NCBI GenBank assembly: GCA_018821535.1
Contig: JAHJLV010000044.1
Location: 1 to 64,000, forward strand
Source: Pseudomonadota bacterium
GTDB taxonomy: Bacteria; Desulfobacterota; Desulfobacteria; Desulfobacterales; Desulfobacteraceae
DNA: 64,000 nt
Reading direction: 5' to 3'
Part shown: piece by piece, positions 1-8,744 of the stretch
Layout of the letters: every line of letters begins with the position of its first letter
Numbering within the stretch: the stretch's first letter is position 1
The notes under the pieces: model-generated
Told to the model about the DNA's origin: nothing
The model's database searches: none
Seen by the model: only the letters and a program-made list of their open reading frames with translations
Program-made: the position numbers and the translations under genes

Positions 1-7
1 ATACCAG

Positions 8-73
8 GGAATAGAATTATGAGTGCGTGTGAGCTCGCCTGAAAGGCTCCCACACACTCACAATATCTATTCC
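8..73. repeat. Large imperfect inverted repeat (long hairpin)
   Basis: Outer arms GGAATAGA (8-15) and TCTATTCC (66-73) are perfect 8-bp complements. Nested inside are 14-bp arms at 21-34 and 46-59 that pair with two mismatches around a loop of about 11 nt. TACC/GGTA sequences also flank both sides. It could be a REP-type element, a terminator for a gene left of the window, or a remnant of a mobile-element end. No T-run follows either arm, so a simple intrinsic terminator is unlikely. The rest of 1-318 shows no gene; a weak near-repeat built on ACCAATA occurs near 84 and 174. Confidence 0.5.
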
Positions 74-318
74 TTTCAAGGTACCAATACAGAAAATTGA
101 ATTTCTCTGTGAGTGGAAATCAAGAAAAATTATCCCTGTTCAGAGTTTACAGCAAGAAAAATCCTTCCGGTGCACCAATAGAAATTTGCAGTTATTTTTG
201 AAATATTGGAAACGGAACCATTTATTTCTCGTTGGCTATGGTTGCATATAATTTTTTGACTCGCAGAGAATTATCAGGTATCATTTTATTCATAAATAAA
301 CCGTTGAGGACAAAAATC

Positions 319-549
319 ATGACACAAAATTTATTGGATGAAGCCTTGAAAATGCCGCCAAACGAACGGATTGAATTTGCACAATTAATCATGGCCAGCA
401 TAGATTGTGAAAATGATGAAATCAGAAAGCTATGGCTGGATGAAGTCAAGGATCGGAGGCAAGCGGTTAAAGATGAACGTGCAAAATTGATCAATTTTGA
501 AAATTTATACCATGAAGATTATAATTCGGGCAATTGCCCACATGCATAG
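319..549 (+). CDS. Putative addiction-module antitoxin component (orphan)
   Basis: A 76-residue protein. The start at 319 is chosen because GAGGA lies 9 nt upstream and the protein then begins MTQNLLDEALKMPPNER, which matches the head of the short 'putative addiction module component' family (pattern L..EAL.LP..ER.ELA..L..S). The tail has the family's LW.DE...R motif near residues 36-45. Such proteins are normally followed at once by a RelE/ParE-type toxin. Here the 178 nt downstream (550-727) carry only short broken frames, so the toxin appears to be lost. An in-frame upstream extension to 232 is possible but has no better ribosome site. Family assignment is by motif memory; loss of the partner is direct observation. 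Confidence 0.6.
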   Translation: MTQNLLDEALKMPPNERIEFAQLIMASIDCENDEIRKLWLDEVKDRRQAVKDERAKLINFENLYHEDYNSGNCPHA

Positions 550-727
550 AAAACCCTGGTACTGGCAATCAAGAATCAGCTGACCAGAGAATCAAGAATA
601 ATCATTTTTAGGGAAAATATGGCGATGGCATACAGGATGGTGCCCTGGTTGGAGAAAACATATTACATCCTTGCCAACTGAAGAACGAATCAAGCTGGCT
701 CAAAAATATGATATTGAAAGATTGATT

Positions 728-1999
728 TCAAATTTTGAGTTCAGTGCCGGAGTGAGAAAATCGAAGCTGCAGTTCTTCCATGTCTTTGGTGGAGACGCCT
801 GCCTTTTTAAAATGGTCTGGCCAGCAATTAAATGTGTTCCGGATCTTCAAAATGATGTGCATGCCTTCTTGTTTTGACAGCCCGAACGGGCCGGTATTGC
901 TCAATGCATTTTCAAGTGTGGCCTGTCTTCCATGGGTTCCGATATTTAAAGCCAGATTATATTCTTTAAACCGGTAGCGGCAGGGAACAATATCGTATGC
1001 AGGGGTCAGGTCTATTTTTTCTCTATGGATGAAAAACGCATGATTCCGGGGGTGATCATCGGTATTTGCACAACAGATATTAAAGATCATTCTTTTGAAC
1101 AGCTGTTCCCCGACACTGGCAGCCCCATACCGCCGTGCTGCATTGGCAAGATCCTGATAGCTGCCCCACGGCTGGTCTTCGAAAAGGTCAGCAATGGTGA
1201 ATCCGGATGCCATATGCAATGGATTGCCAAACTTGTCTTTGTCGAACCGTTTGATCAACAGTATGTCGATGGCCTCTTCTTTGATGATTTGGGTTTCAGG
1301 AACAGTGATCCCGCATGTATTGGCAAGGGTCATGCAGGCATGTTCAATTAAGGGTTCATTCCAGATATCGCCGCGTTTGGGAAATTTGGCAATCCAGTCC
1401 TGATTATCATGTCGGATGATTGCTTTGGGCCGGGCACCGCCTGCCGGGCTCAGGCTTGGAACAAAAAATTTGAACAGGTCATCTTCAGCCAGGTCTTTTT
1501 TGACATCATCCATATCATCATCATCTATCTGGTCAGCACGGCGGGCATATCTGGCGATGTCTTTCAGGCTGACTGCTGGTTTTTCAAAAGGATTCTTTTG
1601 ATACCATGTCGCATTGGCTCTGGGGCCGGAATAAGGGTCAGGGCCAAAAGCCAGTGCGCCGACTCTGTTTTCCGGCCCCAGGGCAGTTAAGATATCAAAT
1701 TCTGTCATGGCCTGGGCCTTTGTTCCGGCTGCAATGGAAAGAATGTGCCTGCCCCATCTGTCCGGAGCGGCATCTCTGAAAATATTAAAAACTGGCTGGC
1801 CCATGGATGTTTCAAAAATTAAATCTCTCAGGGGGATTTTTACAGGATCCATGGGAAGTGCATTGGGTCGGTTCAGGTATTTTTTCCCGTATTGAAAAAC
1901 ACTTCGCTTTTCCAAGGGGAAATGCTCAAGTGTGCCTGCCGGGACATAACCGTCTTTTGGAAGAAAAATATAAACAATGGCTTTTTGCTCAGAAGTCAT
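728..1999 (-). CDS. hipA: HipA-family serine/threonine kinase toxin
   Basis: A 423-aa protein of HipA length and layout: an N-terminal subdomain (about 1-120), then the kinase fold. Visible motifs are a glycine-rich GGARPK nucleotide loop (187-192), the catalytic NTDDHPRN segment (312-319; D314 aligns with the catalytic Asp of E. coli HipA) and an LTPAYD metal-binding motif (331-336). Known HipA toxins phosphorylate aminoacyl-tRNA synthetases (GltX in E. coli) and induce dormancy; the target here is unknown. It lies just downstream of hipB on the same strand, overlapping it by 11 nt, which implies coupled translation. All key residues are present, so the kinase looks intact. Confidence 0.9.
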   Translation of the reverse strand: MTSEQKAIVYIFLPKDGYVPAGTLEHFPLEKRSVFQYGKKYLNRPNALPMDPVKIPLRDLIFETSMGQPVFNIFRDAAPDRWGRHILSIAAGTKAQAMTEFDILTALGPENRVGALAFGPDPYSGPRANATWYQKNPFEKPAVSLKDIARYARRADQIDDDDMDDVKKDLAEDDLFKFFVPSLSPAGGARPKAIIRHDNQDWIAKFPKRGDIWNEPLIEHACMTLANTCGITVPETQIIKEEAIDILLIKRFDKDKFGNPLHMASGFTIADLFEDQPWGSYQDLANAARRYGAASVGEQLFKRMIFNICCANTDDHPRNHAFFIHREKIDLTPAYDIVPCRYRFKEYNLALNIGTHGRQATLENALSNTGPFGLSKQEGMHIILKIRNTFNCWPDHFKKAGVSTKDMEELQLRFSHSGTELKI

Positions 2000-2333
2000 G
2001 GTCGTCTTTTTCAGGTTTCATGTGAATTCGTTGTTTTATTGCATCCCGGGAAAGTGAAAGTCCCAGCCGGTCCTGATCCGGTCGCGCAACCAAGGCCAAG
2101 GCATCATCCATCTGAAGCACCCACAGGGTAGTGGCAAGAACAGCAATGGACACACCGGCATCCCCTTTTTCCAGTCGTCTGATGGTATTCCGGTCCACCA
2201 GCACCAGCTGGGCCAGGTGCTCCTGGCTGTAACCCCGGCGCTTTCTGGCGATCATGAGATTTTCCCCCAGTGTTTTAATACGGTCACCGACCACTTTCGG
2301 CAGGGCGGATTTTATTTTTTTAGTTTTACTCAT
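1989..2333 (-). CDS. hipB: HipB-like XRE-family antitoxin / repressor
   Basis: A 114-aa protein starting at 2333 (MSKTKKIKS). A longer frame reaches 2471, but those extra residues look non-coding and overlap the neighbouring gene. The core is an XRE/Cro-type helix-turn-helix (about residues 20-75) containing RKRRGYSQEHLAQL and VDRNTIRRLEKG. HipB-type proteins bind HipA and repress the operon. Stop and start of hipB/hipA overlap. An inverted repeat just upstream (2338-2376) is a candidate autoregulatory operator. Confidence 0.88.
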   Translation of the reverse strand: MSKTKKIKSALPKVVGDRIKTLGENLMIARKRRGYSQEHLAQLVLVDRNTIRRLEKGDAGVSIAVLATTLWVLQMDDALALVARPDQDRLGLSLSRDAIKQRIHMKPEKDDHDF

Positions 2334-2337
2334 GCAA

Positions 2338-2376
2338 TATAAATAACATATTAAAAGTATTAGTGCAATATTTATA
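2338..2376. promoter_or_regulatory. Candidate HipB operator (inverted repeat)
   Basis: TATAAATA (2338-2345) and TATTTATA (2369-2376) are exact reverse complements, 31 bp centre to centre, immediately upstream of the hipB start codon. A GCAATAT sequence also occurs at both sites. Position and symmetry fit autorepression by HipB, but the arms are AT-rich and could arise by chance. Confidence 0.35.
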
Positions 2377-2382
2377 CAGCAA

Positions 2383-2982
2383 TCATTTGATATGCTGTTT
2401 GTCAGACACAAGTGAGATGACATATCCGTCCAAAAACTGTGATGACACATCCAGATCCATTTTTCTGCCATGATGATAGATGGTGTTGTGGATCACTTCC
2501 ACTTTTTGCAGGCTTTCGTTAAAGCCTTTTTTGATATATTTCAGATAGGCTTCCTTGATGGTCCAGTTTTTAAATATATGATCAGCCGTGTCATCCAGAT
2601 GTTCAATCTCATTTTGGGTAAAGGCGGTTTTTAAAAACCAGGCATCGGGCTTATCGGCAATTTTTTCAGTATCAATGCCAAAGGTCAGGGTTTTATCTGC
2701 TGAACAGGCTGTGGTTGTGCAGTCATAACTGTGGGAAATGGAAATGGGGATATCCGGCATGTTTTCAACAATGGGTGCTCCCTGCTCAAGATGAGAAATG
2801 GTGATTCCGGACAGGGGGGTCTCCTTGAAAAAAACAGTGTGGAGCAACTCTTTTATGAGGTATCTGCCGCAGAACCACTCGGTTTGTTTTTTCAATGCTT
2901 TAAATCCGTTTACAGTCTTTATTTCTTCTGAATTTAAAAAGGCTGGATCAAAATCATGTTTTTGAAATATTTGGTTTACCAT
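2383..2982 (-). CDS. 4'-phosphopantetheinyl transferase superfamily protein (Sfp type)
   Basis: A predicted 199-aa enzyme that would move 4'-phosphopantetheine from CoA to a carrier-protein serine. Family motifs appear in order: GAP near the middle, ISISHSYD (the conserved His), FGIDTEKI (Mg-binding Asp/Glu) and NWTIKEAYLKY (the W..KEA..K signature). The start at 2982 (MVNQIFQKHDF) is chosen because it puts the GR motif at the usual distance from the N terminus and leaves room for a divergent promoter. An in-frame start at 3117 would add 45 residues and cannot be excluded; neither has a clear ribosome site. No carrier-protein or synthase gene is nearby, so the substrate is unknown. Confidence 0.82.
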   Translation of the reverse strand: MVNQIFQKHDFDPAFLNSEEIKTVNGFKALKKQTEWFCGRYLIKELLHTVFFKETPLSGITISHLEQGAPIVENMPDIPISISHSYDCTTTACSADKTLTFGIDTEKIADKPDAWFLKTAFTQNEIEHLDDTADHIFKNWTIKEAYLKYIKKGFNESLQKVEVIHNTIYHHGRKMDLDVSSQFLDGYVISLVSDKQHIK

Positions 2983-3171
2983 CGGTCTGGAATTATGGTA
3001 GGTATTTTTACGACAAATTGATTTGATGATTTCTGGTATTTTAGCATGCCAGATAATGATTTCCGGCTTGAAAGACAGGGCGTTGATACAGATGTTGGTG
3101 TTCAAAGTCAAGTTCATATCAGTTTTTATATATCAAACACCTTGGGTTTACAATCTTTTATGGGGGAATGG

Positions 3172-4971
3172 ATGGACTTGATCACGTATTATAAAAAGCA
3201 TGGCTGGATCAGATCTGCCACAGCCATATCTATTGTTATCTTATGTATTCTTGTTGTGGTGATCTGTATTGGATATTTTTCCCAGAAAACAATGCAGGAA
3301 ACAAATCTGGAGCAGCGGTGCAGGGAGATTTCAGCATCCATCGTCGGCGGGATGACCTATGCGCTTTCCACCGGAGATAATGACGGTGTTCAAGAGCAGT
3401 TCGGGCATCTGCACGAGATATTGCCCGGGATAGAAGTCTTTGTTTACGATGACCAGTCCATTATCAGTTTTGCGACAAACCCGGAAACCATTGGTCAGTC
3501 TTTTGACAGTTATCTGGGGCATTCGGATAATATTGTCCAGAACCAGAAGATGCTTGAAACCGGACAAAGCGGCCATCTGATCAAAAAAAAGGTTCAGGAT
3601 AAAATATATTACGGCTCATTGATGCCCAGCCTGAATGAAAGGGCCTGTTATGAATGTCATGACAGCTCACAGAAGGTCATTGGCGGCATTGCCGTGTGGG
3701 TGGATAATTCAGACGGGCTCAAATCCATGGACAGAACACGCAATCTCAGTATTCTTGTCGGCGGGCTGGGGGTTGTTCTGGTTGTTTTCCTGGTATGGCT
3801 GATTTTTTCCAGGATGGTGAGGCGGCTGAATATCACCTGGCGGGAAATTCGAGAGACCAGTGATGCTGTTGCCGGTTTTTCAGATCAGGTTCGCCAGATT
3901 TCAAGTCAGATTGATACCTATGCCGGCCGGGGAAATGAAATGGCAGCCCAGTCATCTGCGGCTGCAGTTGAAATCGCTGAAAATATTTCATCCATTGCCC
4001 AGACCGCAGAAGAAGTCAGTGCCCAGATCAGTGAGGTGAATCAGAATTCTGTGGCAGTTTCTGCTGAAATTCAGACCTCCAATGTCAATATTTCAAGGGT
4101 ATCAGCCAATATCGGTTCTGTTGCGGCAGCGGCTGAGCAGATGTCTGTTTCTGTTACCACGGTGGCTACGGCCATGGAACAGATGTATGCCAGCCAGAGC
4201 GAAATCACCAAAAGCGCTTCCCGGTGTGCTGCCATTACCAGCAGTGCCTCTCAGGAAACATCAAAGACCTATGAGGTGGTCAATAAACTGGGCAGGGCCG
4301 CAGCACAGATTGGAGATGTCATTGATCTGATTAACGGGATTGCAGGCAAAACAAATCTTCTGGCGCTGAATGCGGCCATTGAAGCTGCCGGTGCCGGAGA
4401 AGCAGGCAGAGGCTTTGCCGTGGTGGCCAATGAGGTCAAGGCGCTGGCCAGACAGACAGCAGGTGCCACTCTGGATATCCGGAAAAAAATAGAAGGCATG
4501 CAGGAAAATACAGACCAGGCAATCCAGGCGATTGAAGCCATTACAAAAGTGATTACTGAAGTGGATATGATCATGGCAGCCATCGCATCCTCAGTGGAAG
4601 AGCAGACAGCAACCACCAACGAGGTGACCCGGAATGTCGCAGAATCTGCAGAATCTGCCGATGCCGTGGCAAAAAATATTAATCTTGCGGCAGAAAAAGC
4701 CCAGGAAGTGGATCAGAGCATCAAACATGTTGCAGACCTGGAAGAAAAAGTGTCGGAAAATCTTGATCAGACCGCCATGGCGGTCAAGGCCATTGCAAAG
4801 GAAGTGACACTTTCATCAAAGCGCACAAAAACCGTGTCTGACAATTCCGGGCAGTTGTCACAGATGGTGAATAATATTCTGGAAGGGGCCACCGCGCAAA
4901 AGGACAAAGCTGAGCTTCTGGCCCGGGAAGCAGCCAAGCTTAAAACATTGACCAGACAATTCAGGATTTGA
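3172..4971 (+). CDS. Methyl-accepting chemotaxis protein with periplasmic c-type haem motif
   Basis: A transmembrane chemoreceptor of about 599 aa, first gene of the chemotaxis operon. TM1 is about residues 16-36 and TM2 about 192-213, bounding a periplasmic domain of about 150 residues. That domain carries CYECH (159-163), a CxxCH covalent haem c motif on the outer face of the membrane, followed by a beta-rich GGIAVWVD segment. No clear HAMP domain follows TM2. The cytoplasmic coiled coil carries the receptor hairpin tip ([13 protein letters not shown] ... [14 protein letters not shown]) that contacts CheA/CheW. There is no C-terminal NWETF-like tether. The start at 3172 follows GGGGGA; 3160 is an alternative. 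Haem-PAS receptors of this general kind are known in Geobacter, so redox, NO or ligand sensing is a reasonable inference. Confidence 0.9.
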   Translation: MDLITYYKKHGWIRSATAISIVILCILVVVICIGYFSQKTMQETNLEQRCREISASIVGGMTYALSTGDNDGVQEQFGHLHEILPGIEVFVYDDQSIISFATNPETIGQSFDSYLGHSDNIVQNQKMLETGQSGHLIKKKVQDKIYYGSLMPSLNERACYECHDSSQKVIGGIAVWVDNSDGLKSMDRTRNLSILVGGLGVVLVVFLVWLIFSRMVRRLNITWREIRETSDAVAGFSDQVRQISSQIDTYAGRGNEMAAQSSAAAVEIAENISSIAQTAEEVSAQISEVNQNSVAVSAEIQTSNVNISRVSANIGSVAAAAEQMSVSVTTVATAMEQMYASQSEITKSASRCAAITSSASQETSKTYEVVNKLGRAAAQIGDVIDLINGIAGKTNLLALNAAIEAAGAGEAGRGFAVVANEVKALARQTAGATLDIRKKIEGMQENTDQAIQAIEAITKVITEVDMIMAAIASSVEEQTATTNEVTRNVAESAESADAVAKNINLAAEKAQEVDQSIKHVADLEEKVSENLDQTAMAVKAIAKEVTLSSKRTKTVSDNSGQLSQMVNNILEGATAQKDKAELLAREAAKLKTLTRQFRI

Positions 4972-4974
4972 TGC

Positions 4975-5445
4975 ATGGACCTTTCAAATACCACAAACAT
5001 GTCCCGGTATGTCACCTTTAAGCTGGCCGACAACATGGCAGGGATCAATATTCTCGATATCAGAGAAATTGTTCCTTATATAAAAATTACACCGGTGGCC
5101 AAGTCTCCGGAATTTGTCCTGGGCCTGATCAACCTGCGGGGGCAGATTCTGGTGGTTTTTGATATTGGTGTTCTGCTGGGGCTGGAAAAAAGAACATTTA
5201 ACAAGGACAGTCATATTATTCTTTTCAAGCATAAGGATGTCGGGTTTATTGTTGATCGGATCGGCGATGTGATCACTATGGACAAAGAAGTTTCAGACGA
5301 TATTCCGGCAAATATTGATTCGGGGATCAAGGAATATATGGAAAAGATCATTAATTTTTCCGGAGATATTTTAGTGATACTGGATGCCGGAAAAATATTA
5401 TCTAAAACGCTATCAGGCCAGCCATCGGCGCAAGGAGAATTATGA
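4975..5445 (+). CDS. cheW: Chemotaxis coupling protein CheW
   Basis: A 156-aa single CheW domain, the scaffold joining CheA to chemoreceptors. Typical features are the opening strand (RYVTFKLADNMAGINI), ILDIREIV, the FVLGLINLRGQI loop that contacts receptors, and a late FIVDRIGDVI strand. It starts three bases after the MCP stop and its stop codon overlaps the cheA start (ATGA), so the three genes are translationally linked. Confidence 0.95.
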   Translation: MDLSNTTNMSRYVTFKLADNMAGINILDIREIVPYIKITPVAKSPEFVLGLINLRGQILVVFDIGVLLGLEKRTFNKDSHIILFKHKDVGFIVDRIGDVITMDKEVSDDIPANIDSGIKEYMEKIINFSGDILVILDAGKILSKTLSGQPSAQGEL

Positions 5446-8216
5446 GTGACGACAGTGGACATGTTTCGCTGGATGCAATGTCATCAGAATTTATTGCAGA
5501 AATAAAAGATGATCTTGCCAGTCTGGAACCGGATCTTCTGGCCATGGAGGAAAAAGGCGCAGATGTGGATGATGATCTGATCAATCATGCGTTTCGCTCT
5601 ATTCACAGTATCAAGGGCGGCGCCGGGTTTATTGATTTTAAAGTACTTTCCGACCTGAGCCACGTTATGGAAAATGTGCTGATGCAGGTCAGGGAGAAAA
5701 AACTGGTTATCAATTCCAGTATTGTGGATGCGCTGCTTTCCGGGTTTGACAAAATGAAACTCATGGCAGATCTGATCGGCACGGACAAGACCTGCGACTA
5801 TGAAAAAGAGAAAGCCGCGCTGGAGCAGGTGCTGCTGGACAAAGATACAGATATTAAAAAAACCGGAACAAAAAAGAAAGCGCCGGTTGCTGAGCCGTCT
5901 GAGGAAAAAATAGAATATGAACCGGTAAATCCTGTTGGCGAAAGTCTGTATTTTAAAGGACAGACTTTTTTGCTGGATAAAAAACGACTTGAAAATGCCC
6001 TGGACAGCCAGAAATTTATTTATGCTGTTTTTATCCGGTTTAAAACCGATCTTGATCTGAGAAAAAAAAATGCAGATGCCATGATCGATGATATTAAAAG
6101 TATCGGAGATATTTTATATTCCAGCCTTACAGATGCTCAGCAAACACAGGAAAAAGACGGTTTTTATTGTGTCATCAGTACCATCCTGGATCTGCCACTG
6201 TTATCCCAGGTTCTTGAAATTCACGTGTCCCAGATGACACTTGTGGATAAACAGTTCACAGACTGTGAGACGATCCTGCTCAAAGGCGCTGCATCCAAGC
6301 TGGTGTCCGGCGGAAGGCAACTCCTTCCCAGGGCAAAGGAACCCACCACGTTTATTGCACCCTATGAGAGTTCAGAAAACTCACCGGTTCAGTCAGCCAC
6401 CGGTGCTTTCCAGACCGCACAGACCTTGAGGATCAATGTGGATCTGATTTCCAAGCTGATGAACCGGGCAGGGGAGCTTGTGCTTTCCAGAAACCAGTTG
6501 CGGTCTTTTATGGAAAGTACTGTAAAGGATAATACCCGTGCTGTACACATGATGCAGAGCCTGGACATGGTAACCACGGATATTCAGGAAGCCATCATGC
6601 GGATGCGGATGCAGCCGGTGATTGATCTTCTGGGCAAGTATAAACGGGTGGTCCGGGATATTGCCCGGCGCATGTCCAAGAAAGTGGATTTTGTTCTGGA
6701 AGGCGCAGATGTCGAGGTGGACAGAAATGTTCTGGAAAAACTGGCCAATCCGGTGACGCACCTGATCCGCAATTGTATCGACCATGGCATAGAAACTCCC
6801 AAAGAACGGCTGCGCATGGGAAAACTTGAAACCGGAACCATCCGGATCAAGGCTTTTCATCAGGGCGGGCATGTCCATATCATTATTTCAGATGACGGCG
6901 CCGGGATTGATCCGCAACTGGTGCTGTCAAAGGCCTTTGAAAATGGGCTGATTGCCGAAGACCAGATTGATAAACTGACTGATAAACAAAAAGTGGATTT
7001 GATTTTTCTTCCCGGTTTTTCAACCTCCCAGGAAATCACAGATATCTCCGGCCGCGGTGTGGGTATGGATGTGGTAAAAACCAATATCAGCCGGCTAAGG
7101 GGGGTAATTGAAATTGATTCTGTCCAGGGGCAGGGAACAACGGTTCATCTGATTATCCCGCTGACCCTTGCCATTGTCCCGTCGCTGATTGTCAGAACAG
7201 GGGAGTCAAAATTTGCCATTCCCCAGGCCAATATCAAGGAGGCCATTTATCTTGAGCCTGGAAAAATTCATGAACAGGTGGGAAATGTTGCCGGGTATGA
7301 AGTGCTCAGACTCAGGGAACAGCTGATTCCGATCTTGAGACTTCGAAATATTCTCGGGCTCAAAACCTATGTCCAGCCGCCAGGCAAAGAAGAATCACTG
7401 GAAGAAAAAAGAAAAGCCATTGCTGACCGCCGTCAGGCATCCCCCCCTGAACAGCAAACCGATCAGCGGAGTCAAAAAAATGACCGGCGGGAGAATGTCT
7501 GGGATCCCACCTATGTCATTCTGCTGAAACTCGGGGCAAATGTATTCGGCCTGTGTGTGGATGAAATCTATGATATTGAAGAGGTGGTTGTTGAACCTTT
7601 GAATGAATGCATCAGACATCTGAAATGCTTTGCCGGGGCCACCATTCTCGGGGATGGGGATGTGATCATGATCCTGGATGTCCCTGGGATTGCATCTGTT
7701 GCGGATTTAAAATTTGATTCCATTAAACAGGCCCGATTAAAACAGGATCAAAAAGAACTCAAAAAAGCCGAGAAAAAGGGAGAAGTAAAGGATCTGATCA
7801 TTTTTTGCAATGCAGATAAAGAATATTTTGCCCTGGAGCTTAAAAGTGTTTCCCGCCTTGAACCCATCCGGCCCGGGGATATTCATTTTACCGATAAATT
7901 AAAATATGTGGAATATAACCGTCAGGCAGTCCTGCTTTTTTCTCTGGAAGAGTTTGTACCGGCTGTTCCCTGTGATTTATCCGCAGATCAGGTTTTTGCC
8001 ATTTTTCCCAAAAATATTTCATCAAAAGTCGGGGTGCTGGCCTCCCGGATTATTGATACAATCCAGACCGATGAAGATCTGTCAAAGGATGCGGCCTGCT
8101 CTGAACTGGTTCTGGGTAAATTGTTTGTCAAGGACATGATGGTACAGGTGCTGGATCAGAAAAAACTGGCAAAGGCGATCGAACAGAAAACAGTTGCAAA
8201 AAAGGAGCGGCGCTGA
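5442..8216 (+). CDS. cheA: Chemotaxis histidine kinase CheA with tandem C-terminal CheW-like domains
   Basis: A 924-aa kinase. Domains in order: HPt (phospho-acceptor H55 in SIHSIKGG), a P2-like region (about 165-270), a dimerisation helix pair (about 330-400), a HATPase_c domain with HLIRNCIDHGIE (N box), DDGAGID and GRGVGMDVV (G boxes), then a CheW-like P5 domain. The P5 is interrupted by a charged insert of about 35 residues (KEESLEEKRKA ... RREN) and is followed by a second CheW-like module (about 780-915: DLIIFCNADKEYFALEL ... KVGVLASRIIDT). The tandem module adds about 150 residues over a standard CheA and could give an extra receptor or CheW contact (inference). Strong AAGGAG ribosome site; start overlaps the cheW stop. 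Confidence 0.95.
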   Translation: MSDDSGHVSLDAMSSEFIAEIKDDLASLEPDLLAMEEKGADVDDDLINHAFRSIHSIKGGAGFIDFKVLSDLSHVMENVLMQVREKKLVINSSIVDALLSGFDKMKLMADLIGTDKTCDYEKEKAALEQVLLDKDTDIKKTGTKKKAPVAEPSEEKIEYEPVNPVGESLYFKGQTFLLDKKRLENALDSQKFIYAVFIRFKTDLDLRKKNADAMIDDIKSIGDILYSSLTDAQQTQEKDGFYCVISTILDLPLLSQVLEIHVSQMTLVDKQFTDCETILLKGAASKLVSGGRQLLPRAKEPTTFIAPYESSENSPVQSATGAFQTAQTLRINVDLISKLMNRAGELVLSRNQLRSFMESTVKDNTRAVHMMQSLDMVTTDIQEAIMRMRMQPVIDLLGKYKRVVRDIARRMSKKVDFVLEGADVEVDRNVLEKLANPVTHLIRNCIDHGIETPKERLRMGKLETGTIRIKAFHQGGHVHIIISDDGAGIDPQLVLSKAFENGLIAEDQIDKLTDKQKVDLIFLPGFSTSQEITDISGRGVGMDVVKTNISRLRGVIEIDSVQGQGTTVHLIIPLTLAIVPSLIVRTGESKFAIPQANIKEAIYLEPGKIHEQVGNVAGYEVLRLREQLIPILRLRNILGLKTYVQPPGKEESLEEKRKAIADRRQASPPEQQTDQRSQKNDRRENVWDPTYVILLKLGANVFGLCVDEIYDIEEVVVEPLNECIRHLKCFAGATILGDGDVIMILDVPGIASVADLKFDSIKQARLKQDQKELKKAEKKGEVKDLIIFCNADKEYFALELKSVSRLEPIRPGDIHFTDKLKYVEYNRQAVLLFSLEEFVPAVPCDLSADQVFAIFPKNISSKVGVLASRIIDTIQTDEDLSKDAACSELVLGKLFVKDMMVQVLDQKKLAKAIEQKTVAKKERR

Positions 8217-8223
8217 AACACTC

Positions 8224-8610
8224 ATGAAAATACTGATTGTTGATGATAAGGCGTCCATCCGTTCTGCCATGAAAAAGATTCTGGCCGGTCTGGGATTTTC
8301 GGATATTACCCAGGCTGTGGATGGCCAGCAGGCCTGGGATACGCTGGAGGACGGGTTTAAAAAAACAGACCAGCTGCCCTTTGATCTGATCATATCAGAT
8401 ATGGAAATGCCGAAAATGTCCGGACTGGAACTGCTCAGGGCTGTGCGGGGACATGACGTATTCAAAGCCATCCCGTTTATTATGGCAACAACAGTGACTG
8501 CAAGGGAAATTATCATTCAGACCATGTGTCTGGGGGTTCAGGCCTATATTATAAAACCGTTTAACTCAGCAGTGGTTGAGCTTAAATTAAAGCAGGCAGG
8601 TATATTATAG
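8224..8610 (+). CDS. cheY: CheY-type response regulator
   Basis: A 128-aa stand-alone receiver. The acidic pair is in ILIVDDKAS, the phospho-acceptor Asp in IISDMEMP, the Thr switch in MATTVTA and the conserved Lys in IIKPF, so it should be phosphorylatable by the upstream CheA. The start at 8224 places the acidic pocket normally and lies 8 nt after the cheA stop. The protein ends in the usual amphipathic helix. The next gene begins in the -1 frame around this stop codon (see cheB). Confidence 0.93.
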   Translation: MKILIVDDKASIRSAMKKILAGLGFSDITQAVDGQQAWDTLEDGFKKTDQLPFDLIISDMEMPKMSGLELLRAVRGHDVFKAIPFIMATTVTAREIIIQTMCLGVQAYIIKPFNSAVVELKLKQAGIL

Positions 8611-8744
8611 AAACCGGACGGGACACATCGGATAAGCTGGATATTATCATTGCCCAGGACAATCCGGAAACAGTTCATCTGTTCAAGGAACTGTGCAGTT
8701 CGATCAAAGGGCTCAATACCCCTCATATTGCCAGATCAAACGCC

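Noticed and set aside
671..877. Short frame beginning LPTEERIKLAQKYD
   Set aside because: No start signal and it runs into the antisense of hipA; likely an antitoxin remnant or chance.
8580..8610. Slippery heptamer for a programmed -1 frameshift from cheY into cheB
   Set aside because: The bases there (TTAAATTAAAG) do not form a standard X XXY YYZ heptamer in the cheY frame and no strong downstream structure was seen; frameshift remains only a possibility.
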